Numbered from the stretch's first letter, positions 1 to 11,170 are shown. The stretch is DNA of 64,000 nucleotides from Elephas maximus indicus (GCF_024166365.1 NC_064825.1:106654480-106718479), one strand, 5' to 3'. The notes: generated by a model from the sequence alone, not told the origin. Numbers and translations: made by a program.

Positions 1-122
1 GTGGATCTCATGTATTCACTTTAATAATTTATTGCTTTGAAATTTAATTTCTGCATTGGTTTGCTAATAGTTTACTCAGAGACTGCTCTGCTCATAGTAT
101 TCAGGAATAGATATATGCAAGT

Positions 123-178
123 TAGATAGAAAGATATATATATAGATAGATAGATGATAGATAGATGGTAGAGATAGA
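123..178. repeat. GATA/TA microsatellite
   Basis: Imperfect GATA repeats mixed with TA dinucleotides. A related tract occurs in the paralogous OR2 flank around 7577-7690, so the tract predates the duplication and has since diverged. Confidence 0.85.
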
Positions 179-904
179 CATAATACTTATGAAGGAGTGA
201 TGCTCACAAAGTTTTAAACCAATAATTCTGTTATCTTAACCCATAGGAATATTCTCAAATTTTTAAAAACATCTGTGGTATATTCAGATACTTTTTTTTA
301 AAGATTATACTTAAAGTTATCTGTGATACCTCATGTCACATAGAGTTCCAATGTTTAATGGGATGTGTTTCATGTTCAGGAAGATTTTAAATAACTTTCA
401 GTAATTAACATATATGTCATCATCAGTATATTGTCTTCTTCTCTAATGTTATTGTGTCATACGGTGATTTAAAAAATTTTTTTCATTAAAAGTAGAGGGT
501 ACTTTTTTATAATGGGAGAGTTTGTGATATCAGTTTTTCACTATTTGTTCAGAGTTCCTCATATACCCTAGGTTTCTCCATGAGGAAAAAAAAAAAACAT
601 ATGATTTGATACAAAAATTTTAGAATGTGTCAGTTATAATACCAATGCCCAATTGGAGGAGAAAGTATTTCAAGTAGACCAACAAAAAAGTAATCTAAAG
701 AACAGCACCTTTGGACACTTTACTCATAGAACTGGTGTTATGGAATGTGGAACTCGGATAAGTTGCAAGGATAGCATCACAGAAATTGTGACAAAGCTTA
801 AGTCACAGTCCAGAAGAATTTACCTATAAATATCTTAAAGATCAAAACAATTAACTGCAACAACAAAAAAAATTATTTCAAGCAATTACTATCAACATCC
901 AAAA

Positions 905-981
905 AAAGATAGATGCTATGATGATGATGATAGGCAGACAGACAGATAGATAAATAGATAGATAAATAGACAGATGGATAA
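905..981. repeat. GATA/GACA/GATG microsatellite
   Basis: Mixed tetranucleotide repeat with GATG, GACA and GATA phases. The counterpart in the OR2 flank is at 8430-8490. Confidence 0.85.
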
Positions 982-1014
982 AGAAATTGTACTACGCATA
1001 CACACTTTTAGAGA

Positions 1015-1170
1015 TATTTTCAGGTATCCTAGACACATTGAAGCCTTTAATTCTCATTGATACTTCCTAACAACCCTGCAAGGAAGTATTGAAATATGAT
1101 TTTTCAGGTGGGGATAAACAGATTCCTAAAACTTATGTTATTTGCCCAAAGTACCACTTTATATATATTA
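1015..1170 (-). repeat. MIR-like ancient SINE (diverged)
   Basis: The segment reads like the reverse complement of the MIR 3' half: an 'attctcat..ttcctaacaaccc' stretch, then a gap, then 'gataaacagattcc' and 'ttgcccaaagta'. The same segment sits in the OR2 flank (about 8520-8660) and in diverged form near 15120-15260, so it predates the OR duplications. The family call rests on memory of the MIR consensus. Confidence 0.45.
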
Positions 1171-1660
1171 CAAATGGATGTATATATATCTATAGACATA
1201 TAACTCTAGGGATGTTTTCATGTATAAAGACAAATAATCCCCTTGTGGTCAATTATGTATCTATCCAAAACCTGTCCAGTGTGTTGAGTGTTCCATCTTG
1301 AACCATCTATAATAATAAGCTTTCAAAAGATAACATTTTGAAGTAGAACGTCCAAACTATATCCGTAAGTTTTTTAGGTATATGAAAAAACAAAGGTTTT
1401 CAGATGAGTTCAGTAATCATCCATGTACCTAACACCTAGAAGTTTAACATTTTATTCATTATTGTTTCATCTCTCTATCAATGTAGCCATCAATCTAATA
1501 TATATATGTGTGTATGTGTATGTGTATAAAATTAGTGGGAGGTGGGTATGCATTGAAATATCCTAAAATGGAAAATTTGGATTTATTTTATTCATACTGG
1601 CTTTGTAGACTAAAAAATCTACCAGATGGTCCTGCATAAAAGCTATTGACAATGCTTATG

Positions 1661-1694
1661 TCTCTATCCAGAATAGGTTTCCTGATAGACAAAG
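1661..1694 (+). promoter_or_regulatory. 3' splice acceptor and short 5'UTR of OR1 exon
   Basis: A short pyrimidine stretch ending in CAG (AG at 1670-1671) lies 23 bases before the ATG. The same tctctatccag block precedes OR3, OR5 and OR6, and a variant with a longer T run precedes OR2. OR coding exons normally begin with such an acceptor because their 5'UTR exons lie upstream. A conserved ATAAAAG block sits about 35 bases before the acceptor. Confidence 0.5.
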
Positions 1695-2735
1695 ATGGAC
1701 AAACACAATCTAACAGTCTTGAATAAATTCATTCTGACGGGAATCACAGACCGCCCAGAGCTGCAGGCTCCATTGTTCGGGCTGTTCCTCATCATCTACA
1801 TGATCTCAGTGGTGGGCAACATGGGCATCATCATCCTCACTAAGATGGACTCCAGGCTACAAACTCCCATGTACTTTTTTCTCAGACACCTGGCTATCAC
1901 TGATCTTGGTTATTCAACAGCTGTGGGACCCAAAATGTTGGTAAATTTTGTTATGGATGAAAACACAATCTCCTATTATTTTTGTGCTACAAAGCTAGGT
2001 TTCTTTACTGTGTTCATAACTACTGAACTTTTTATTCGGTCAGCAATGTCCTATGACCGCTATGTGGCCATCTGTAACCCTCTGCTCTACACAGTCATCA
2101 TGTCACAAAGGATATGTTGGGTGCTGGTGGCAATCCCCTATCTCTGAAGCACAATTGTTTCTCTTCTCACCACCATAAAGATTTTTAATTTATCCTTCTG
2201 TGGCTACAGTGTCATCAGGCATTTCTACTGTGACGGTCTCCCCTTGTTATCCTTGCTCTGCTCAAACACACATGAAATCGAATTGATCATTCTTATTTTA
2301 GCAGCTTTTGATTTTATTTCATCTCTCCTAATTGTTCTCGTTTCCAACCTCCTCGTTCTTGCAGCCATTCTCAGAATAAACTCAGCTGAGGGCAGGCACA
2401 AGGCCTTCTCCACCTGTGGATCCCACCTGACTGTGGTGGTAGTGTTCTATGGGACTTTAAGCTTTACGTATGTACAGCCCAAGTCCAGTCATTCCTTTGA
2501 TACTGATAAAATGGCTTCCATATTTTACACCCTGGTTATCCCCATGTTGAATCCCTTGATCTACAGTTTGAGAAATAAAGATGTAAAATATGCTTTACAT
2601 AGGATATTAGGAGTGTTATGTAATATATTTTCTCAAAGTTCACTATACCATGTCTTTCATATACATTATGCTATGGGCTTTAAATATTTTTCTGTGTGCC
2701 TCCGGTGCGGATACCAAGCACAAAAACACAGATAA
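1695..2735 (+). pseudogene. OR1: OR8K-like olfactory receptor pseudogene (one in-frame stop)
   Basis: An intron-less class II OR exon, closest in my recollection to the OR8K3 group. It opens MDKHNLTVLN with an N-glycosylation site at residue 5 and carries the GN pair of TM1, PMYFFL before TM2, SYDRYVAICNP after TM3, [11 protein letters not shown] in TM6 and [12 protein letters not shown] in TM7. The frame is open from 1695 except for TGA at 2145-2147 (codon 151), where OR2 and OR6 have Tyr in TM4. Both halves are in the same frame, so this stop is the only obvious lesion in the membrane core. The C-terminal tail also reads through the stop used by its paralogues and ends about 25 residues later at 2735. 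A product stopped in TM4 would not be a working receptor. With one lesion it could be a recent or still polymorphic loss. Confidence 0.9.
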
Positions 2736-3984
2736 GCTCAATCAATGTTTCTATATTGCTGTCTACCAGTCAGTCTTCTAAGAGCTGTAAATACAGTAAT
2801 AAATAAACCAATAAAAATTGTTGTCTTCCTTATGCAGGAGAGATGTATTATATGCATAATTAAGTAATTGTATAGTATAGTGAATGTGTTGGGGGCCAAC
2901 AGATTTCAAAAGAAAAAGAAGAATAGTGAGTGTGTATATGTGTGCAGACATGCACACCTTCTGTTTTAGTGCTCGTACTCTGCCCCGAGGTGGCTAATTC
3001 TAATTTGAAGAAGGCTCAACAGTGTGGTGGGATGATTTGAAGAACTACTCATTCAACCGAATTTTCTAAAACATCCATTTCCTAAATCCTGAAATCCCTC
3101 TCTTTCATCATCAATGCCTTTACTTTCATATTCGAGCCCTTAGAGGCTGTTTACTTTGTTATTATTTTTATAATACTAATAAAAAGAGTACAAAATAAAG
3201 TTATTATGTTCAAAAGGATCAGCTCAGCATCTGCTTTTGTCTAAATCAACCCATTTTGTCTACATCAGTGGATATACCAGTTAAGATAAATTTATTGATG
3301 TCAGCCACAGAAGTTTCCAGGTTTTTACGTTTTTTTTTTTTTTTCTCTACCAGACTGGTATTGATTCCTAAATTGTTATCCTTATCTCTTTAGAAAACAA
3401 CCCTGGTGGCATAGTGGTTAAGTGCTACGGCTGCCAACCAAAGGGTCAGCAGTTCAAATCCTCCAGGCGCTCCTTGGAAACTCTGTGGGGAAGCTCTACT
3501 CTGTCCTATAGGGTCGCTATGAGTCGGAAACGACTCGACGGCACTGGGTTTTTTTGTCTGGGACTCTTGTTTAAAGGGTATTTTCTAATTGTTTAAGCAT
3601 CCTTGCATAAGAAGTTTATTTTATGATGAGATGGGTTCCTTGTCTTGTTTTTGTTTGGCCGAATTTCCTCAAATTTGGTTAATATGAGTGGGCACTATAT
3701 TTTGATCAGGATCTATTGTTTGAATTCATCATTTTGATTATTCCGTTTGGAAGAAGCAAAAGGAGATAATCCCAAGGTTTGGACTATGCTGTGTTTCTGG
3801 TGAGTGAGGTGCGATATGTAGCTTTTTACATATTTGCCAGGGTTTCCGGACATAGTTACTCTATATTCCCTATGAATTTTCCATCCACATTTTTTTATCT
3901 TTATTCTTTAAACCTTCCAAAATTTCTTAATCAGAAAAAATTAAGTAGATTTTAGATACATTAAGATTGTCTATTAAAAAAAAA
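2736..3984 (+). repeat. 3' flank of OR1, paralogous to the OR2 and OR4 3' flanks
   Basis: Non-coding sequence that aligns by eye with 10200-11090 and 28190-29460. It includes a tract resembling an old mammalian repeat ('gtcagtc..ctaagagctgtaaatac', about 2755-2830) seen after every OR in the window, a TG-rich tract near 2930-2945, and then AT-rich DNA. The AfroSINE at 3401 is absent from the OR2 copy. I see no gene. Confidence 0.65.
3401..3560 (+). mobile_element. AfroSINE
   Basis: tRNA-derived SINE. It starts ccctggtggc with an A-box-like 'tggcatagtggttaag', a B-box-like 'gttcaaatc' and a 3' tail 'cgctatgagtcggaaacgac' followed by 'ggcactggg' and a T run. It is absent from the equivalent place after OR2 (about 11035), so it inserted after those units separated. 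Confidence 0.9.
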
Positions 3985-4150
3985 GGAAACCCTGGTGGCT
4001 TAGTGGTTAAGTGCTACAGCTGCTAACCAAAGGGTCGGCAGTTTGAATCCACCAGGTGCTCCTTGGAAACCCTATGGGGCAGTTCTACCCTGTCCTATAG
4101 GGTCGCTATGAGTAGGAATAGACTCGACGGCACTGGGTTTTGGTTTTATT
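3985..4150 (+). mobile_element. AfroSINE with likely target-site duplication
   Basis: Full-length copy from ggaaaccctggtgg to ggcactgggttttgg. It is flanked by 'attaaaaaaa'-type sequence on both sides, consistent with a target-site duplication. It is close to the copy at 3401 in sequence and shares its orientation. Confidence 0.88.
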
Positions 4151-4179
4151 ATTAAAAAAAATTCAATCTGAATTTTAGG

Positions 4180-4744
4180 TTAGGACCATATGAGGAGGGC
4201 ATATGATAAATTTCCACCTATGTAGAGACTAGATAAATTACATGAGAAAAAAAAATGGCTGCTAAAGAGGATAAAAAATGGAAATTTAAAATAGTCTCCA
4301 TCCATCCCAAGATCAATTCCAAGTAGCTTGATTGAGTAATTCTATTAAACATTTAGGGAAAACAAAAAATCCAATACTATACAAATTCTTCCAGAAAACT
4401 GAAGAGGAGGGTAGGGTATATTGCCATTTTCTATATGAGGATAGCTTTACCCTGATATCAAATACAGTTGAAAACATTAAAAGAAAAGAAAATAACAGAG
4501 CATATATGTGAAAAACCTAAAGAATAAAATGGAGAAATTGAGTCTTGCAATAGGTAAAGACACTAATATACCCAATTAGGTGTTACCCAAGAATGTATGA
4601 TTGTTTTTTAAATAGCAGTTACTGGCATTCACCATAATAACAAATTAGAATGGAAAAGCAATGCCACATAAATACATGTAGAAAAAAATTTAAAGCCCCG
4701 TATTGTGATAAAATTTTGACCAAACTAACACTAAAGATAATATT
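4180..4744 (+). mobile_element. Ancient L1 ORF2 remnant (unit A copy)
   Basis: It aligns with 11090-11640 and 29480-29990, which continue into clearer L1 reverse-transcriptase sequence ('ctttaccctgatatc', then acaaagacattaaaagaaaa). Coding capacity is gone. In this unit the remnant is cut off by the RTE element that begins near 4745. Confidence 0.55.
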
Positions 4745-6328
4745 TACAGAAAGTGGAAATTATCATACAATATCACTATTGTCACACACAAGGAAGACTT
4801 TGCAGATCATTCAAAAGCAGTTGCCACGGTACATTAACAGGAAACTGCCAGAAATTCAAGCCATATTCAGAAGAGGACATGGAAAAAGGGATATCATTGC
4901 TGATATTAGATGGATCACGGCTGAAAGCAGAGAATACCAGAAAGATGTTTACCTGCATTTCATTGACTATGCAAAGGCATTCGACTGTATGGATCATAAT
5001 GAATTATGGATAACACTGCAAAAAGTGGGAATTCTAGAACACTTAATTATTGTGCTCATGAGGAACTTTTACTTAGACCAAGAGGCAGTCATTTAAACAG
5101 AACAAGGGGATACTGCGTGGTTTAAAGTCAAGCAAGGCGTGTGCTAGGGTTGTATCTTTTCACCATATTTATTCAATCTGTATGGCGAGAAATATTCTAA
5201 GAAGCTGGACTGCATGAAAAAGAACAAGGCATCAAGATTGCAGGAAGACTCATTAACATATGCAAAATGCAGATGACACAATTTTGTTTGCTGAAAGTAA
5301 AGAGGACTTGAAGTACTTACTGATGAAGATCAAAGACCACAGCGTTCAGTATGCATTAAACTTCAACATAAAGGAAACAAAAAGGTTGAAGCCATCAAGG
5401 ATTTCATTTTACTTGAATCCAAAATGAAAGCCCATGGAAACAGTAGTAAAGGAATCAAATGACAGTTTCCAATGGGAAAATCTGCTGCAAAAGATCTTTT
5501 TAAAGTGTTAAAAAGCAAATAGGTCACTTTAAGGACTAAGGTGTGCCTGGCCCAAGCCATAGTGTTTTCGCTTGGCCCATATGAATGCTAAACATGGACA
5601 GTGAATAAAGAAGGCCCTCAAACATGGATTGGACTGGACAATGGGTTGGAGGGGGATGCTGGTAAGGAGTGAGCTTCTTGGATCAGGTGGACACTTAAGA
5701 CTAGGTTGGCATCTCCTGCCTGGAGGGGAGATGAGAGGGTAGAGGGAGTTAGAAGCTGGTGAAATGGACACGAAAAGAGAGAGTGGAGGGAGAGCGGGCT
5801 GTCTCATTAGGGGGAGAGTAATTGGGAGTATGTAGCAAAGTGTATATAAGTTTTTGTGTGAGAGACTGACTTGATTTGTAAACTTTCACTTAAAAATTGT
5901 GACACAATAAAAATTATATATATAAAAAAAGAAGGCCCAAGAAGAGCTGATGCCTTTGAATAATGGTGTTGATGAAGAATACTGAATATACAATGGACTG
6001 CCAGAAGAAAGGAAAAAAATCTATCTTGGAAGAGGTACAACCAAAATGCTTACTAGAAGCAACCATGGCAAGACTTTTAACTCACAAATTTGGACATTGT
6101 ATCAGGAGGGAGCAGTCCCTGGAGAAGGACATCATGCTTGGTAAAGAAGAGGGTCAGTGAAAAAGAGGAAGACCCTCAACGAAAGGGATTGACACAGTGG
6201 CTGGAACAATGGGCTCAAGCATAGCAACAATTGTGAGGATGGCTCAGGAGCTGGCAGTGTTTACTTCTGTTGTACACAGGGTTGCTATGAGTCAGAACCG
6301 AATCCATGGCACCTAACAACAACAACAG
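4745..6328 (+). mobile_element. RTE-clade LINE, 5'-truncated, with nested L1
   Basis: 5'-truncated RTE (BovB-related) LINE. An open piece at 4650-5096 holds the reverse-transcriptase core (FIDYAKAFDCMDH, with 'ISLLSHTRKTLQIIQKQL' upstream). After frame breaks the C-terminal region follows ('RREQSLEKDIMLGK'), and the element ends with 'gtcagaaccgaatccatggc' and (CAA)n. The reading frame is broken several times. A short L1 fragment (5618-5927) is inserted inside. The 3' tail resembles the AfroSINE tail. Confidence 0.85.
5618..5927 (+). mobile_element. 5'-truncated L1 3'UTR fragment nested in RTE
   Basis: About 310 bp matching the 3'UTRs at 43270-43550 and, more distantly, 37640-37900: 'gtgagcttcttggatcagg', then 'cattagggggagag', a polyadenylation signal AATAAA and an A/T-rich tail. 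It is flanked by the direct repeat aaagaaggccc (5607-5617 and 5928-5938), a target-site duplication. The RTE was therefore already present when this L1 inserted. Confidence 0.88.
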
Positions 6329-6534
6329 TTATTATTGAATATCAACTGTCAATTTGATGAGACTCAGACTTCATAAGTTGGTGAAATCTTCAATTTCCTC
6401 ATCTTTGAATTAGTATTGGGTGTGTAAATTTTAATAATAGTAGTATTAACTGGTATTCCCTGTAGGCATATGGATATTACCCTATCATTGACATCATTGT
6501 ACTTCAGGATACTTCAGGATAGATCTTGAAATTT

Positions 6535-6785
6535 TTTTTTTTTTTTTTTTTTTTTGACGATGAGTGCAAAGCCATTCCTCTTCAACTTGTCATTCCTGGC
6601 ATGGTATGCCATATGATTGTCCAGTTCAAAACAGACAATATCAGTCCAGTTCAGCTCACTTAGACCATTTCATTTTTTAAGAATTCTGATTTCTAATGTT
6701 CAAACTTTGTACATTCCATGTTCTGATTATTATTAGATGTTTGCAGTTGTTACTTCTGTTTTTGAGTCATGCCAATAAAATAGAA
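6535..6785 (-). mobile_element. RTE-clade LINE internal fragment
   Basis: Read on the minus strand this resembles the 5' or endonuclease part of BovB/RTE elements ('cagttgttacttctg', 'gtacattccatgttctgatt', 'cattcctcttcaacttgtc'). It begins at a T run (6531-6555). The family assignment comes from recalled sequence, not from an alignment. Confidence 0.55.
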
Positions 6786-7440
6786 CATGTTAATCTAATA
6801 AAATAAAATAAAGAGAAGTCTTAAAGAGACAATTTCCAAAAAAAGGAGGAGTTGGATTGACTAATATCTGTCCCTGAAGTAAATACATATATAGAGAGAG
6901 AGAATAAAACACAAAGAAACAGTATATCATATATATGAAATGTATTAATTTTATTCCATGTAAAAACATTACTGAAATGGGGGAATATCAAGTGGTCTGT
7001 CCTAAAAGTAAAATATTTTAATCCAGATCCCTTGATGGGACAAATTGAAAGCTGACTGAGAATAAATGAATAAACATGTCTAAAAGAAACTAACTCCCTG
7101 GTGAATTCAAATTGTTTAGAAAATTAACAGACACTGTAGATGTTTTGTTAAGCTTTCAAGTGCTTCAGACATGATTAAAACATTGCTTGGTATCTCCTCA
7201 GGGAGAGGCTTAAAGGCCGAGAGAATGCTATAAATCCTTCCCACTATGCCATGTTAAGAAGTGCATGGGGTGTTAAAACAGATTCTTTACAGGAAAAAGG
7301 TAGATTTTTTTTTTTTTTTGTAGTGCCATGTTTTACTAATAACTGGAATGCTTTAGTGACATTTTTGAGGCTCCACTTTTCATACCCAGTAACCCAGTGC
7401 CATTGAGTCGATTCCATAGGTGGGAAAATATTAAGAAATT
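6786..7440 (+). repeat. Inter-unit block shared by units A, B, D and E
   Basis: Non-coding block with counterparts at about 14380-14940, 44390-44960 and 50880-51290. Recognisable shared stretches are 'ggtatctcctcagggaga' and 'actatgccatgttaagaag'. It marks the end of one OR unit and the start of the next. It has no credible gene. A short AfroSINE tail fragment in minus orientation lies at 7388-7421. Confidence 0.65.
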
Positions 7441-9190
7441 TGATTGAGTTCTTGATACGTTTTGTGTGAGATGAATGTGGATTTCATGTACTCACTTTTA
7501 TAATACAATTTAAAGCTATGAAATTTAATTTCTGCATTTGTCTGCTAATAGCCTACACAGAGACTGTTCTGCTCATGGTATTGGTAATAGATATAGGATG
7601 GATAGATAAATAGATATGTAGATCGATAAATAGAAAAGTAGATCGATAGATGATGTATAGATTGATTGATTGATTGGTAGGTAGGCAGATGCACGTACAT
7701 ACTTATGAAGTAGTGATGATCATGATGTTTTAAAGCTACAGTTCTGTTATATCAACCAGTAAGGCTATTCTTATATTTTAAAACAACTCTGGTATACTCA
7801 GATACATTTTTTAAAGATTATACGGAAATTTTTCTGTGATATCACATGGCACATAGGAATTCCAATGTTTAATGGGACATAGTTCATGTTCAAAAAGATC
7901 CTAAGTACCTTGCAATAATTCGCATATATGTCATAACCAGTATATTTCCTTTTTCTCCTATGCTATTGTGTTATATAGTGATTTTTTAAACTTTTTTTTC
8001 ATAAAAAGTAAAGGATTCTTTTTTTATAAGAAGGAGTTTATGACATCAATTTTTCATTATTTGTTCAGATTTCCTCATATAGCCTAGGTTTCCTTGTGAG
8101 AAAAAAATATATATCTGATTTGTTAGAAAAAGCTTAAAATGTGTCAGTTACAATACAAATGCCCAATTGCAGGAGAAAGCATTTTAAGGAGACCAAAAAA
8201 GAAACTAAAGAATGACGCTGTTAGACACTTTAGTCATAGAACGGGTATTATGGACTATGGAGGTGGGGTCAGTTACAAGGATAACATCTTAATGAACCTA
8301 TTTGTCATGAATATGGTAACAAAGAACTTAAAGCACAGTTCAGAAGAATTTACATATAAATACCTTAAAAATCAAAACAATTAACAACAATAAAAAAATT
8401 TCAACTAATTACTGTCTACATCCAAAAAAGATAGATGATGATGATAGATAGATAGATAGACAGAAAGACAGACAGATAGACAAATAGTCCCAGGCACACA
8501 CTATTTTATTTTCAAGTATCGTAGACACATTGAAGAACTTAATTCTCATTCATCCTTTCTAACAACCCTGCAAGAAAGTGTTGGAATATGATTTTTTTCA
8601 GGTGGGAATAAATAGGTTCATATAACACGTGTTATTAGCCCAAAGTATCTCTTTGTATATACTACAAATGGAGGTATAGCAGAGGTTGCATCTATCTACA
8701 TAAATCTCTAGGAATGTTTTCATGTATAAAGACAAATAATCCCAATTGTCATCAATCATATATATGTGTGTATATATACATGTATATACATATATATATC
8801 CAAAATCTGTCTAGTACGTTGACTGTTCCAACCTGGACTATCTATAGTCATGAGTTTTCATAATGTAATGTTTTGAAATAGAGAATGCAAAATGTTTAGA
8901 TGCATTTTTTTAGGTATACGAAAAAGACAAAAGTTTTAAGAAGAGTACAGTAAATATCCATGTACCTTACATGTAAATATTTAACATATTATTCATTTTT
9001 GTTTCATCTATCAATGTATCAACCAATCTATTTAACACGTATATGTGTATATGTGTGTGCAAAATTTATGAAAGTTGTGTATGTATTCAAATATCCTAAA
9101 ATGAAAACTTTGAATTTACAGTAGACATACTGGCTTTGTATACTAAAAACCTACCGGATGATACTACATAAAAGCTATTGATGATGCTCA
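7441..9190 (+). repeat. 5' flank of OR2 (duplication unit B)
   Basis: Paralogous to 1-1660. It holds GATA-type microsatellites (about 7577-7690 and 8430-8490), a TATA/TGTA tract near 8755-8805, and the MIR-like segment around 8520-8660. A small open frame at 8139-8384 is a flank remnant with no recognisable domain and is not called as a gene. Confidence 0.65.
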
Positions 9191-9216
9191 AGTCTCTTTT
9201 TACAGTAGGTTTCTAG
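9191..9216 (+). promoter_or_regulatory. 3' splice acceptor of OR2 exon
   Basis: A pyrimidine run 'tctctttttacag' places AG at 9204-9205, 11 bases before the ATG at 9217. The acceptor is stronger than that of its paralogues because the pyrimidine tract is longer. The conserved acataaaagctattga block lies about 30 bases upstream. Confidence 0.5.
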
Positions 9217-10182
9217 ATGGACAAGCATAATCTAACAGTGCTGAATGAATTCATTCTGAAGGGAATCGCAGACCGTCCAGAGTTGCAAGCTCCATTGTTC
9301 GGGCTGTTCCTCATCATCTACATGATCTCAGTGGTGGGCAACTTGGGCATCATCATCCTCACCAAGATGGACTCCAAGCTACAAAGCCCCATGTACTTTT
9401 TTCTCAGACACCTGGCTATCACTGATCTTGGTGATTCAACAACTGTGGGACCAAAAATGCTAGTCAATTTTGTGGTCAATGAAAACACAATCTCCTATTA
9501 TTTTTGTGCTATACAGCTAGCTTTCTTTATTATGTTTCTAAATAGTGAATTTTTTATCCTGTCAGCAATGTCCTATGACCGCTATGTGGCCATCTGTAAC
9601 CCTCTGCTCTACACAGTCATCATGTCACAGAGGAGGTGTTGGGTGTTGGTTTCAATCACCTATCTCTACAGCACATTTGTTTCTCTTCTGATCACCATGA
9701 AGATTTTTAATTTATCCTTCTGTGGCTACAGTGTCATCAGGCATTTCTACTGTGACGGTCTCCCCTTGGTATCTTTGCTCTGTTCAAACACACTTGAAAT
9801 CAAGTTGATCATTCTTGCCTTAGCAGCTTTTGATTTGATTTCATCCCTCCTAATAGTTCTTGTTTCTTACATACTGATCATTGTAGCCATTCTCAGGATG
9901 AACTCAGCTGAGGGCGGGCACAAGGCTTTCTCCACCTGTGGATCCCACCTGACTGTGGTGGTAATGTTCTATGGGACTTTAATCTTCATGTACGTGCAGC
10001 CCAAATCCAGTCATTCCTTTGACACTGATAAAGTGGCTTCCATATTTTACACCTTGGTTATTCCCATGTTGAATCCCTTGATCTATAGTTTGAGGAATAA
10101 AGATGTAAAATATGCCTTACATAGGACTTTAGGACAATTATGCAATTTATTTTCTCAAAGGTTACTATACTATGATTCCTAA
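9217..10182 (+). CDS. OR2: intact OR8K-like olfactory receptor
   Basis: A 321-residue single-exon class II odorant receptor, the expected length for the family. It is a seven-helix GPCR that would reach the plasma membrane of olfactory sensory neuron cilia and signal through G-olf. Visible landmarks: N-glycosylation site N5-L-T; GN at 41-42 in TM1; PMYFFL at 58-63; Cys97 for the TM3 disulfide; MSYDRYVAIC at 118-127; SFCGY 167-171 and HFYCD 176-180 in the second extracellular loop; [11 protein letters not shown] at 236-245; [15 protein letters not shown] at 283-297. The start is the first ATG after the acceptor and matches its paralogues. It most resembles human OR8K3/OR8K1-type proteins from memory. 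The exact orthologue cannot be named within an expanded afrotherian cluster, and its ligand is unknown. Confidence 0.95.
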   Translation: MDKHNLTVLNEFILKGIADRPELQAPLFGLFLIIYMISVVGNLGIIILTKMDSKLQSPMYFFLRHLAITDLGDSTTVGPKMLVNFVVNENTISYYFCAIQLAFFIMFLNSEFFILSAMSYDRYVAICNPLLYTVIMSQRRCWVLVSITYLYSTFVSLLITMKIFNLSFCGYSVIRHFYCDGLPLVSLLCSNTLEIKLIILALAAFDLISSLLIVLVSYILIIVAILRMNSAEGGHKAFSTCGSHLTVVVMFYGTLIFMYVQPKSSHSFDTDKVASIFYTLVIPMLNPLIYSLRNKDVKYALHRTLGQLCNLFSQRLLYYDS

Positions 10183-11170
10183 TTTATGTCATGGGCTTTA
10201 AACGTTTTTCTGTGTGCCTCCAAAGGGAATAGCAATCACAAATGCACAGATCAGCTAAACATATATTTCTACCTTGCCTTCTACCACTCTACTAAGAGCT
10301 ATAAGTAGATTAATAAACAGAACAGCAAAAAGTATTGCCTTCCTTGAGCAGGAATGATGCAGTATAAGTGTAATAATTAAGAAATTTTATAGCATCTTAG
10401 AATGTGCTAGGGGGTGATAGATTTTTAAAAAATAAAAGAAGACTAGTGAATATATTGTGTAGGACAGTGAAATTGTAGTAGATACAGGAAGAGTTTCAAG
10501 TATCTGGTGTTTTCCTCATCTAGTAGGAAAAAAAACGTATAAAGTATGTGTTTGCGTGTTTGTGTATATGACTGCGCATGCACACCTTCTGTTTTATTTC
10601 TCATTCTCTGCCCTGGGGAGGCTAATTCTGATTGGAAGAAAGCTCAGGGCAGTGGGATGATATGAAATACTCAGCCATCTGAATTTGCTCAAATGTCTGT
10701 TCTCTCAACCTTGAAATTCCTCTCTTTGATCATCGGTGCCTTTACTTTCATATGTGAACCCTTAGAACATGATTACTTTGTTACTATTTGTTATTATATT
10801 GTAATATTAATATAAAGAGTAACAAAATGAAGTTATTATGTTCAAGAGGATCATCTCAGTCCAAAGCAGCCCATTTTTTCTCTGTCAGTGGCTATATCAG
10901 TTAAGATAAATTTACTGAGGCCAGCCATAGAAACTTCCAGATGTTTTCATTTTTTTATTGTCTTGGATTGATATTGCTTCCTGATTGTGTGTTTTGTCTC
11001 ATAAATTCCTAGCCTTATCTCTCCAGAAAACAATAATTACCCTTGTTTAGAAGTCATTTTCTAATTATATATCCTTGCATAAGAGGTCCATACAAGGAGG
11101 GATATGATATATTTCCATGTATGTAGAGACTAGAAAACACACAGGAAAAATACATTTTATGAAGAGGTAA
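10183..11170 (+). repeat. 3' flank of OR2
   Basis: Paralogous to the 3' flanks of OR1, OR4 and OR5. AATAAA near 10311 is a possible polyadenylation signal. A TG tract lies near 10545-10580. I see no gene. Confidence 0.6.

Larger units (their letters stand above)
1..1660 (+). repeat. 5' flank of OR1 (duplication unit A)
   Basis: This non-coding stretch is paralogous to 7475-9190, the 5' flank of OR2: the opening bases, the GATA-rich tracts and the run into the OR exon recur in the same order. It is AT-rich, with no convincing open frame. It holds two GATA/GACA microsatellites, a MIR-like segment and a TG/TA tract near 1498-1530. The promoter of OR1 probably lay here or further upstream, but no promoter element can be fixed by eye. 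Confidence 0.7.

Noticed and set aside
123-178. Regular short repeats that might suggest a CRISPR-like array
   Set aside because: Simple GATA microsatellite without spacers, in a mammalian context.
2225-2413. Minus-strand frame opposite OR1
   Set aside because: Shadow of the OR reading frame, with no independent support.
3408-3480. tRNA gene-like A and B boxes
   Set aside because: They belong to the tRNA-derived head of an AfroSINE with a full SINE tail, not to a tRNA gene.
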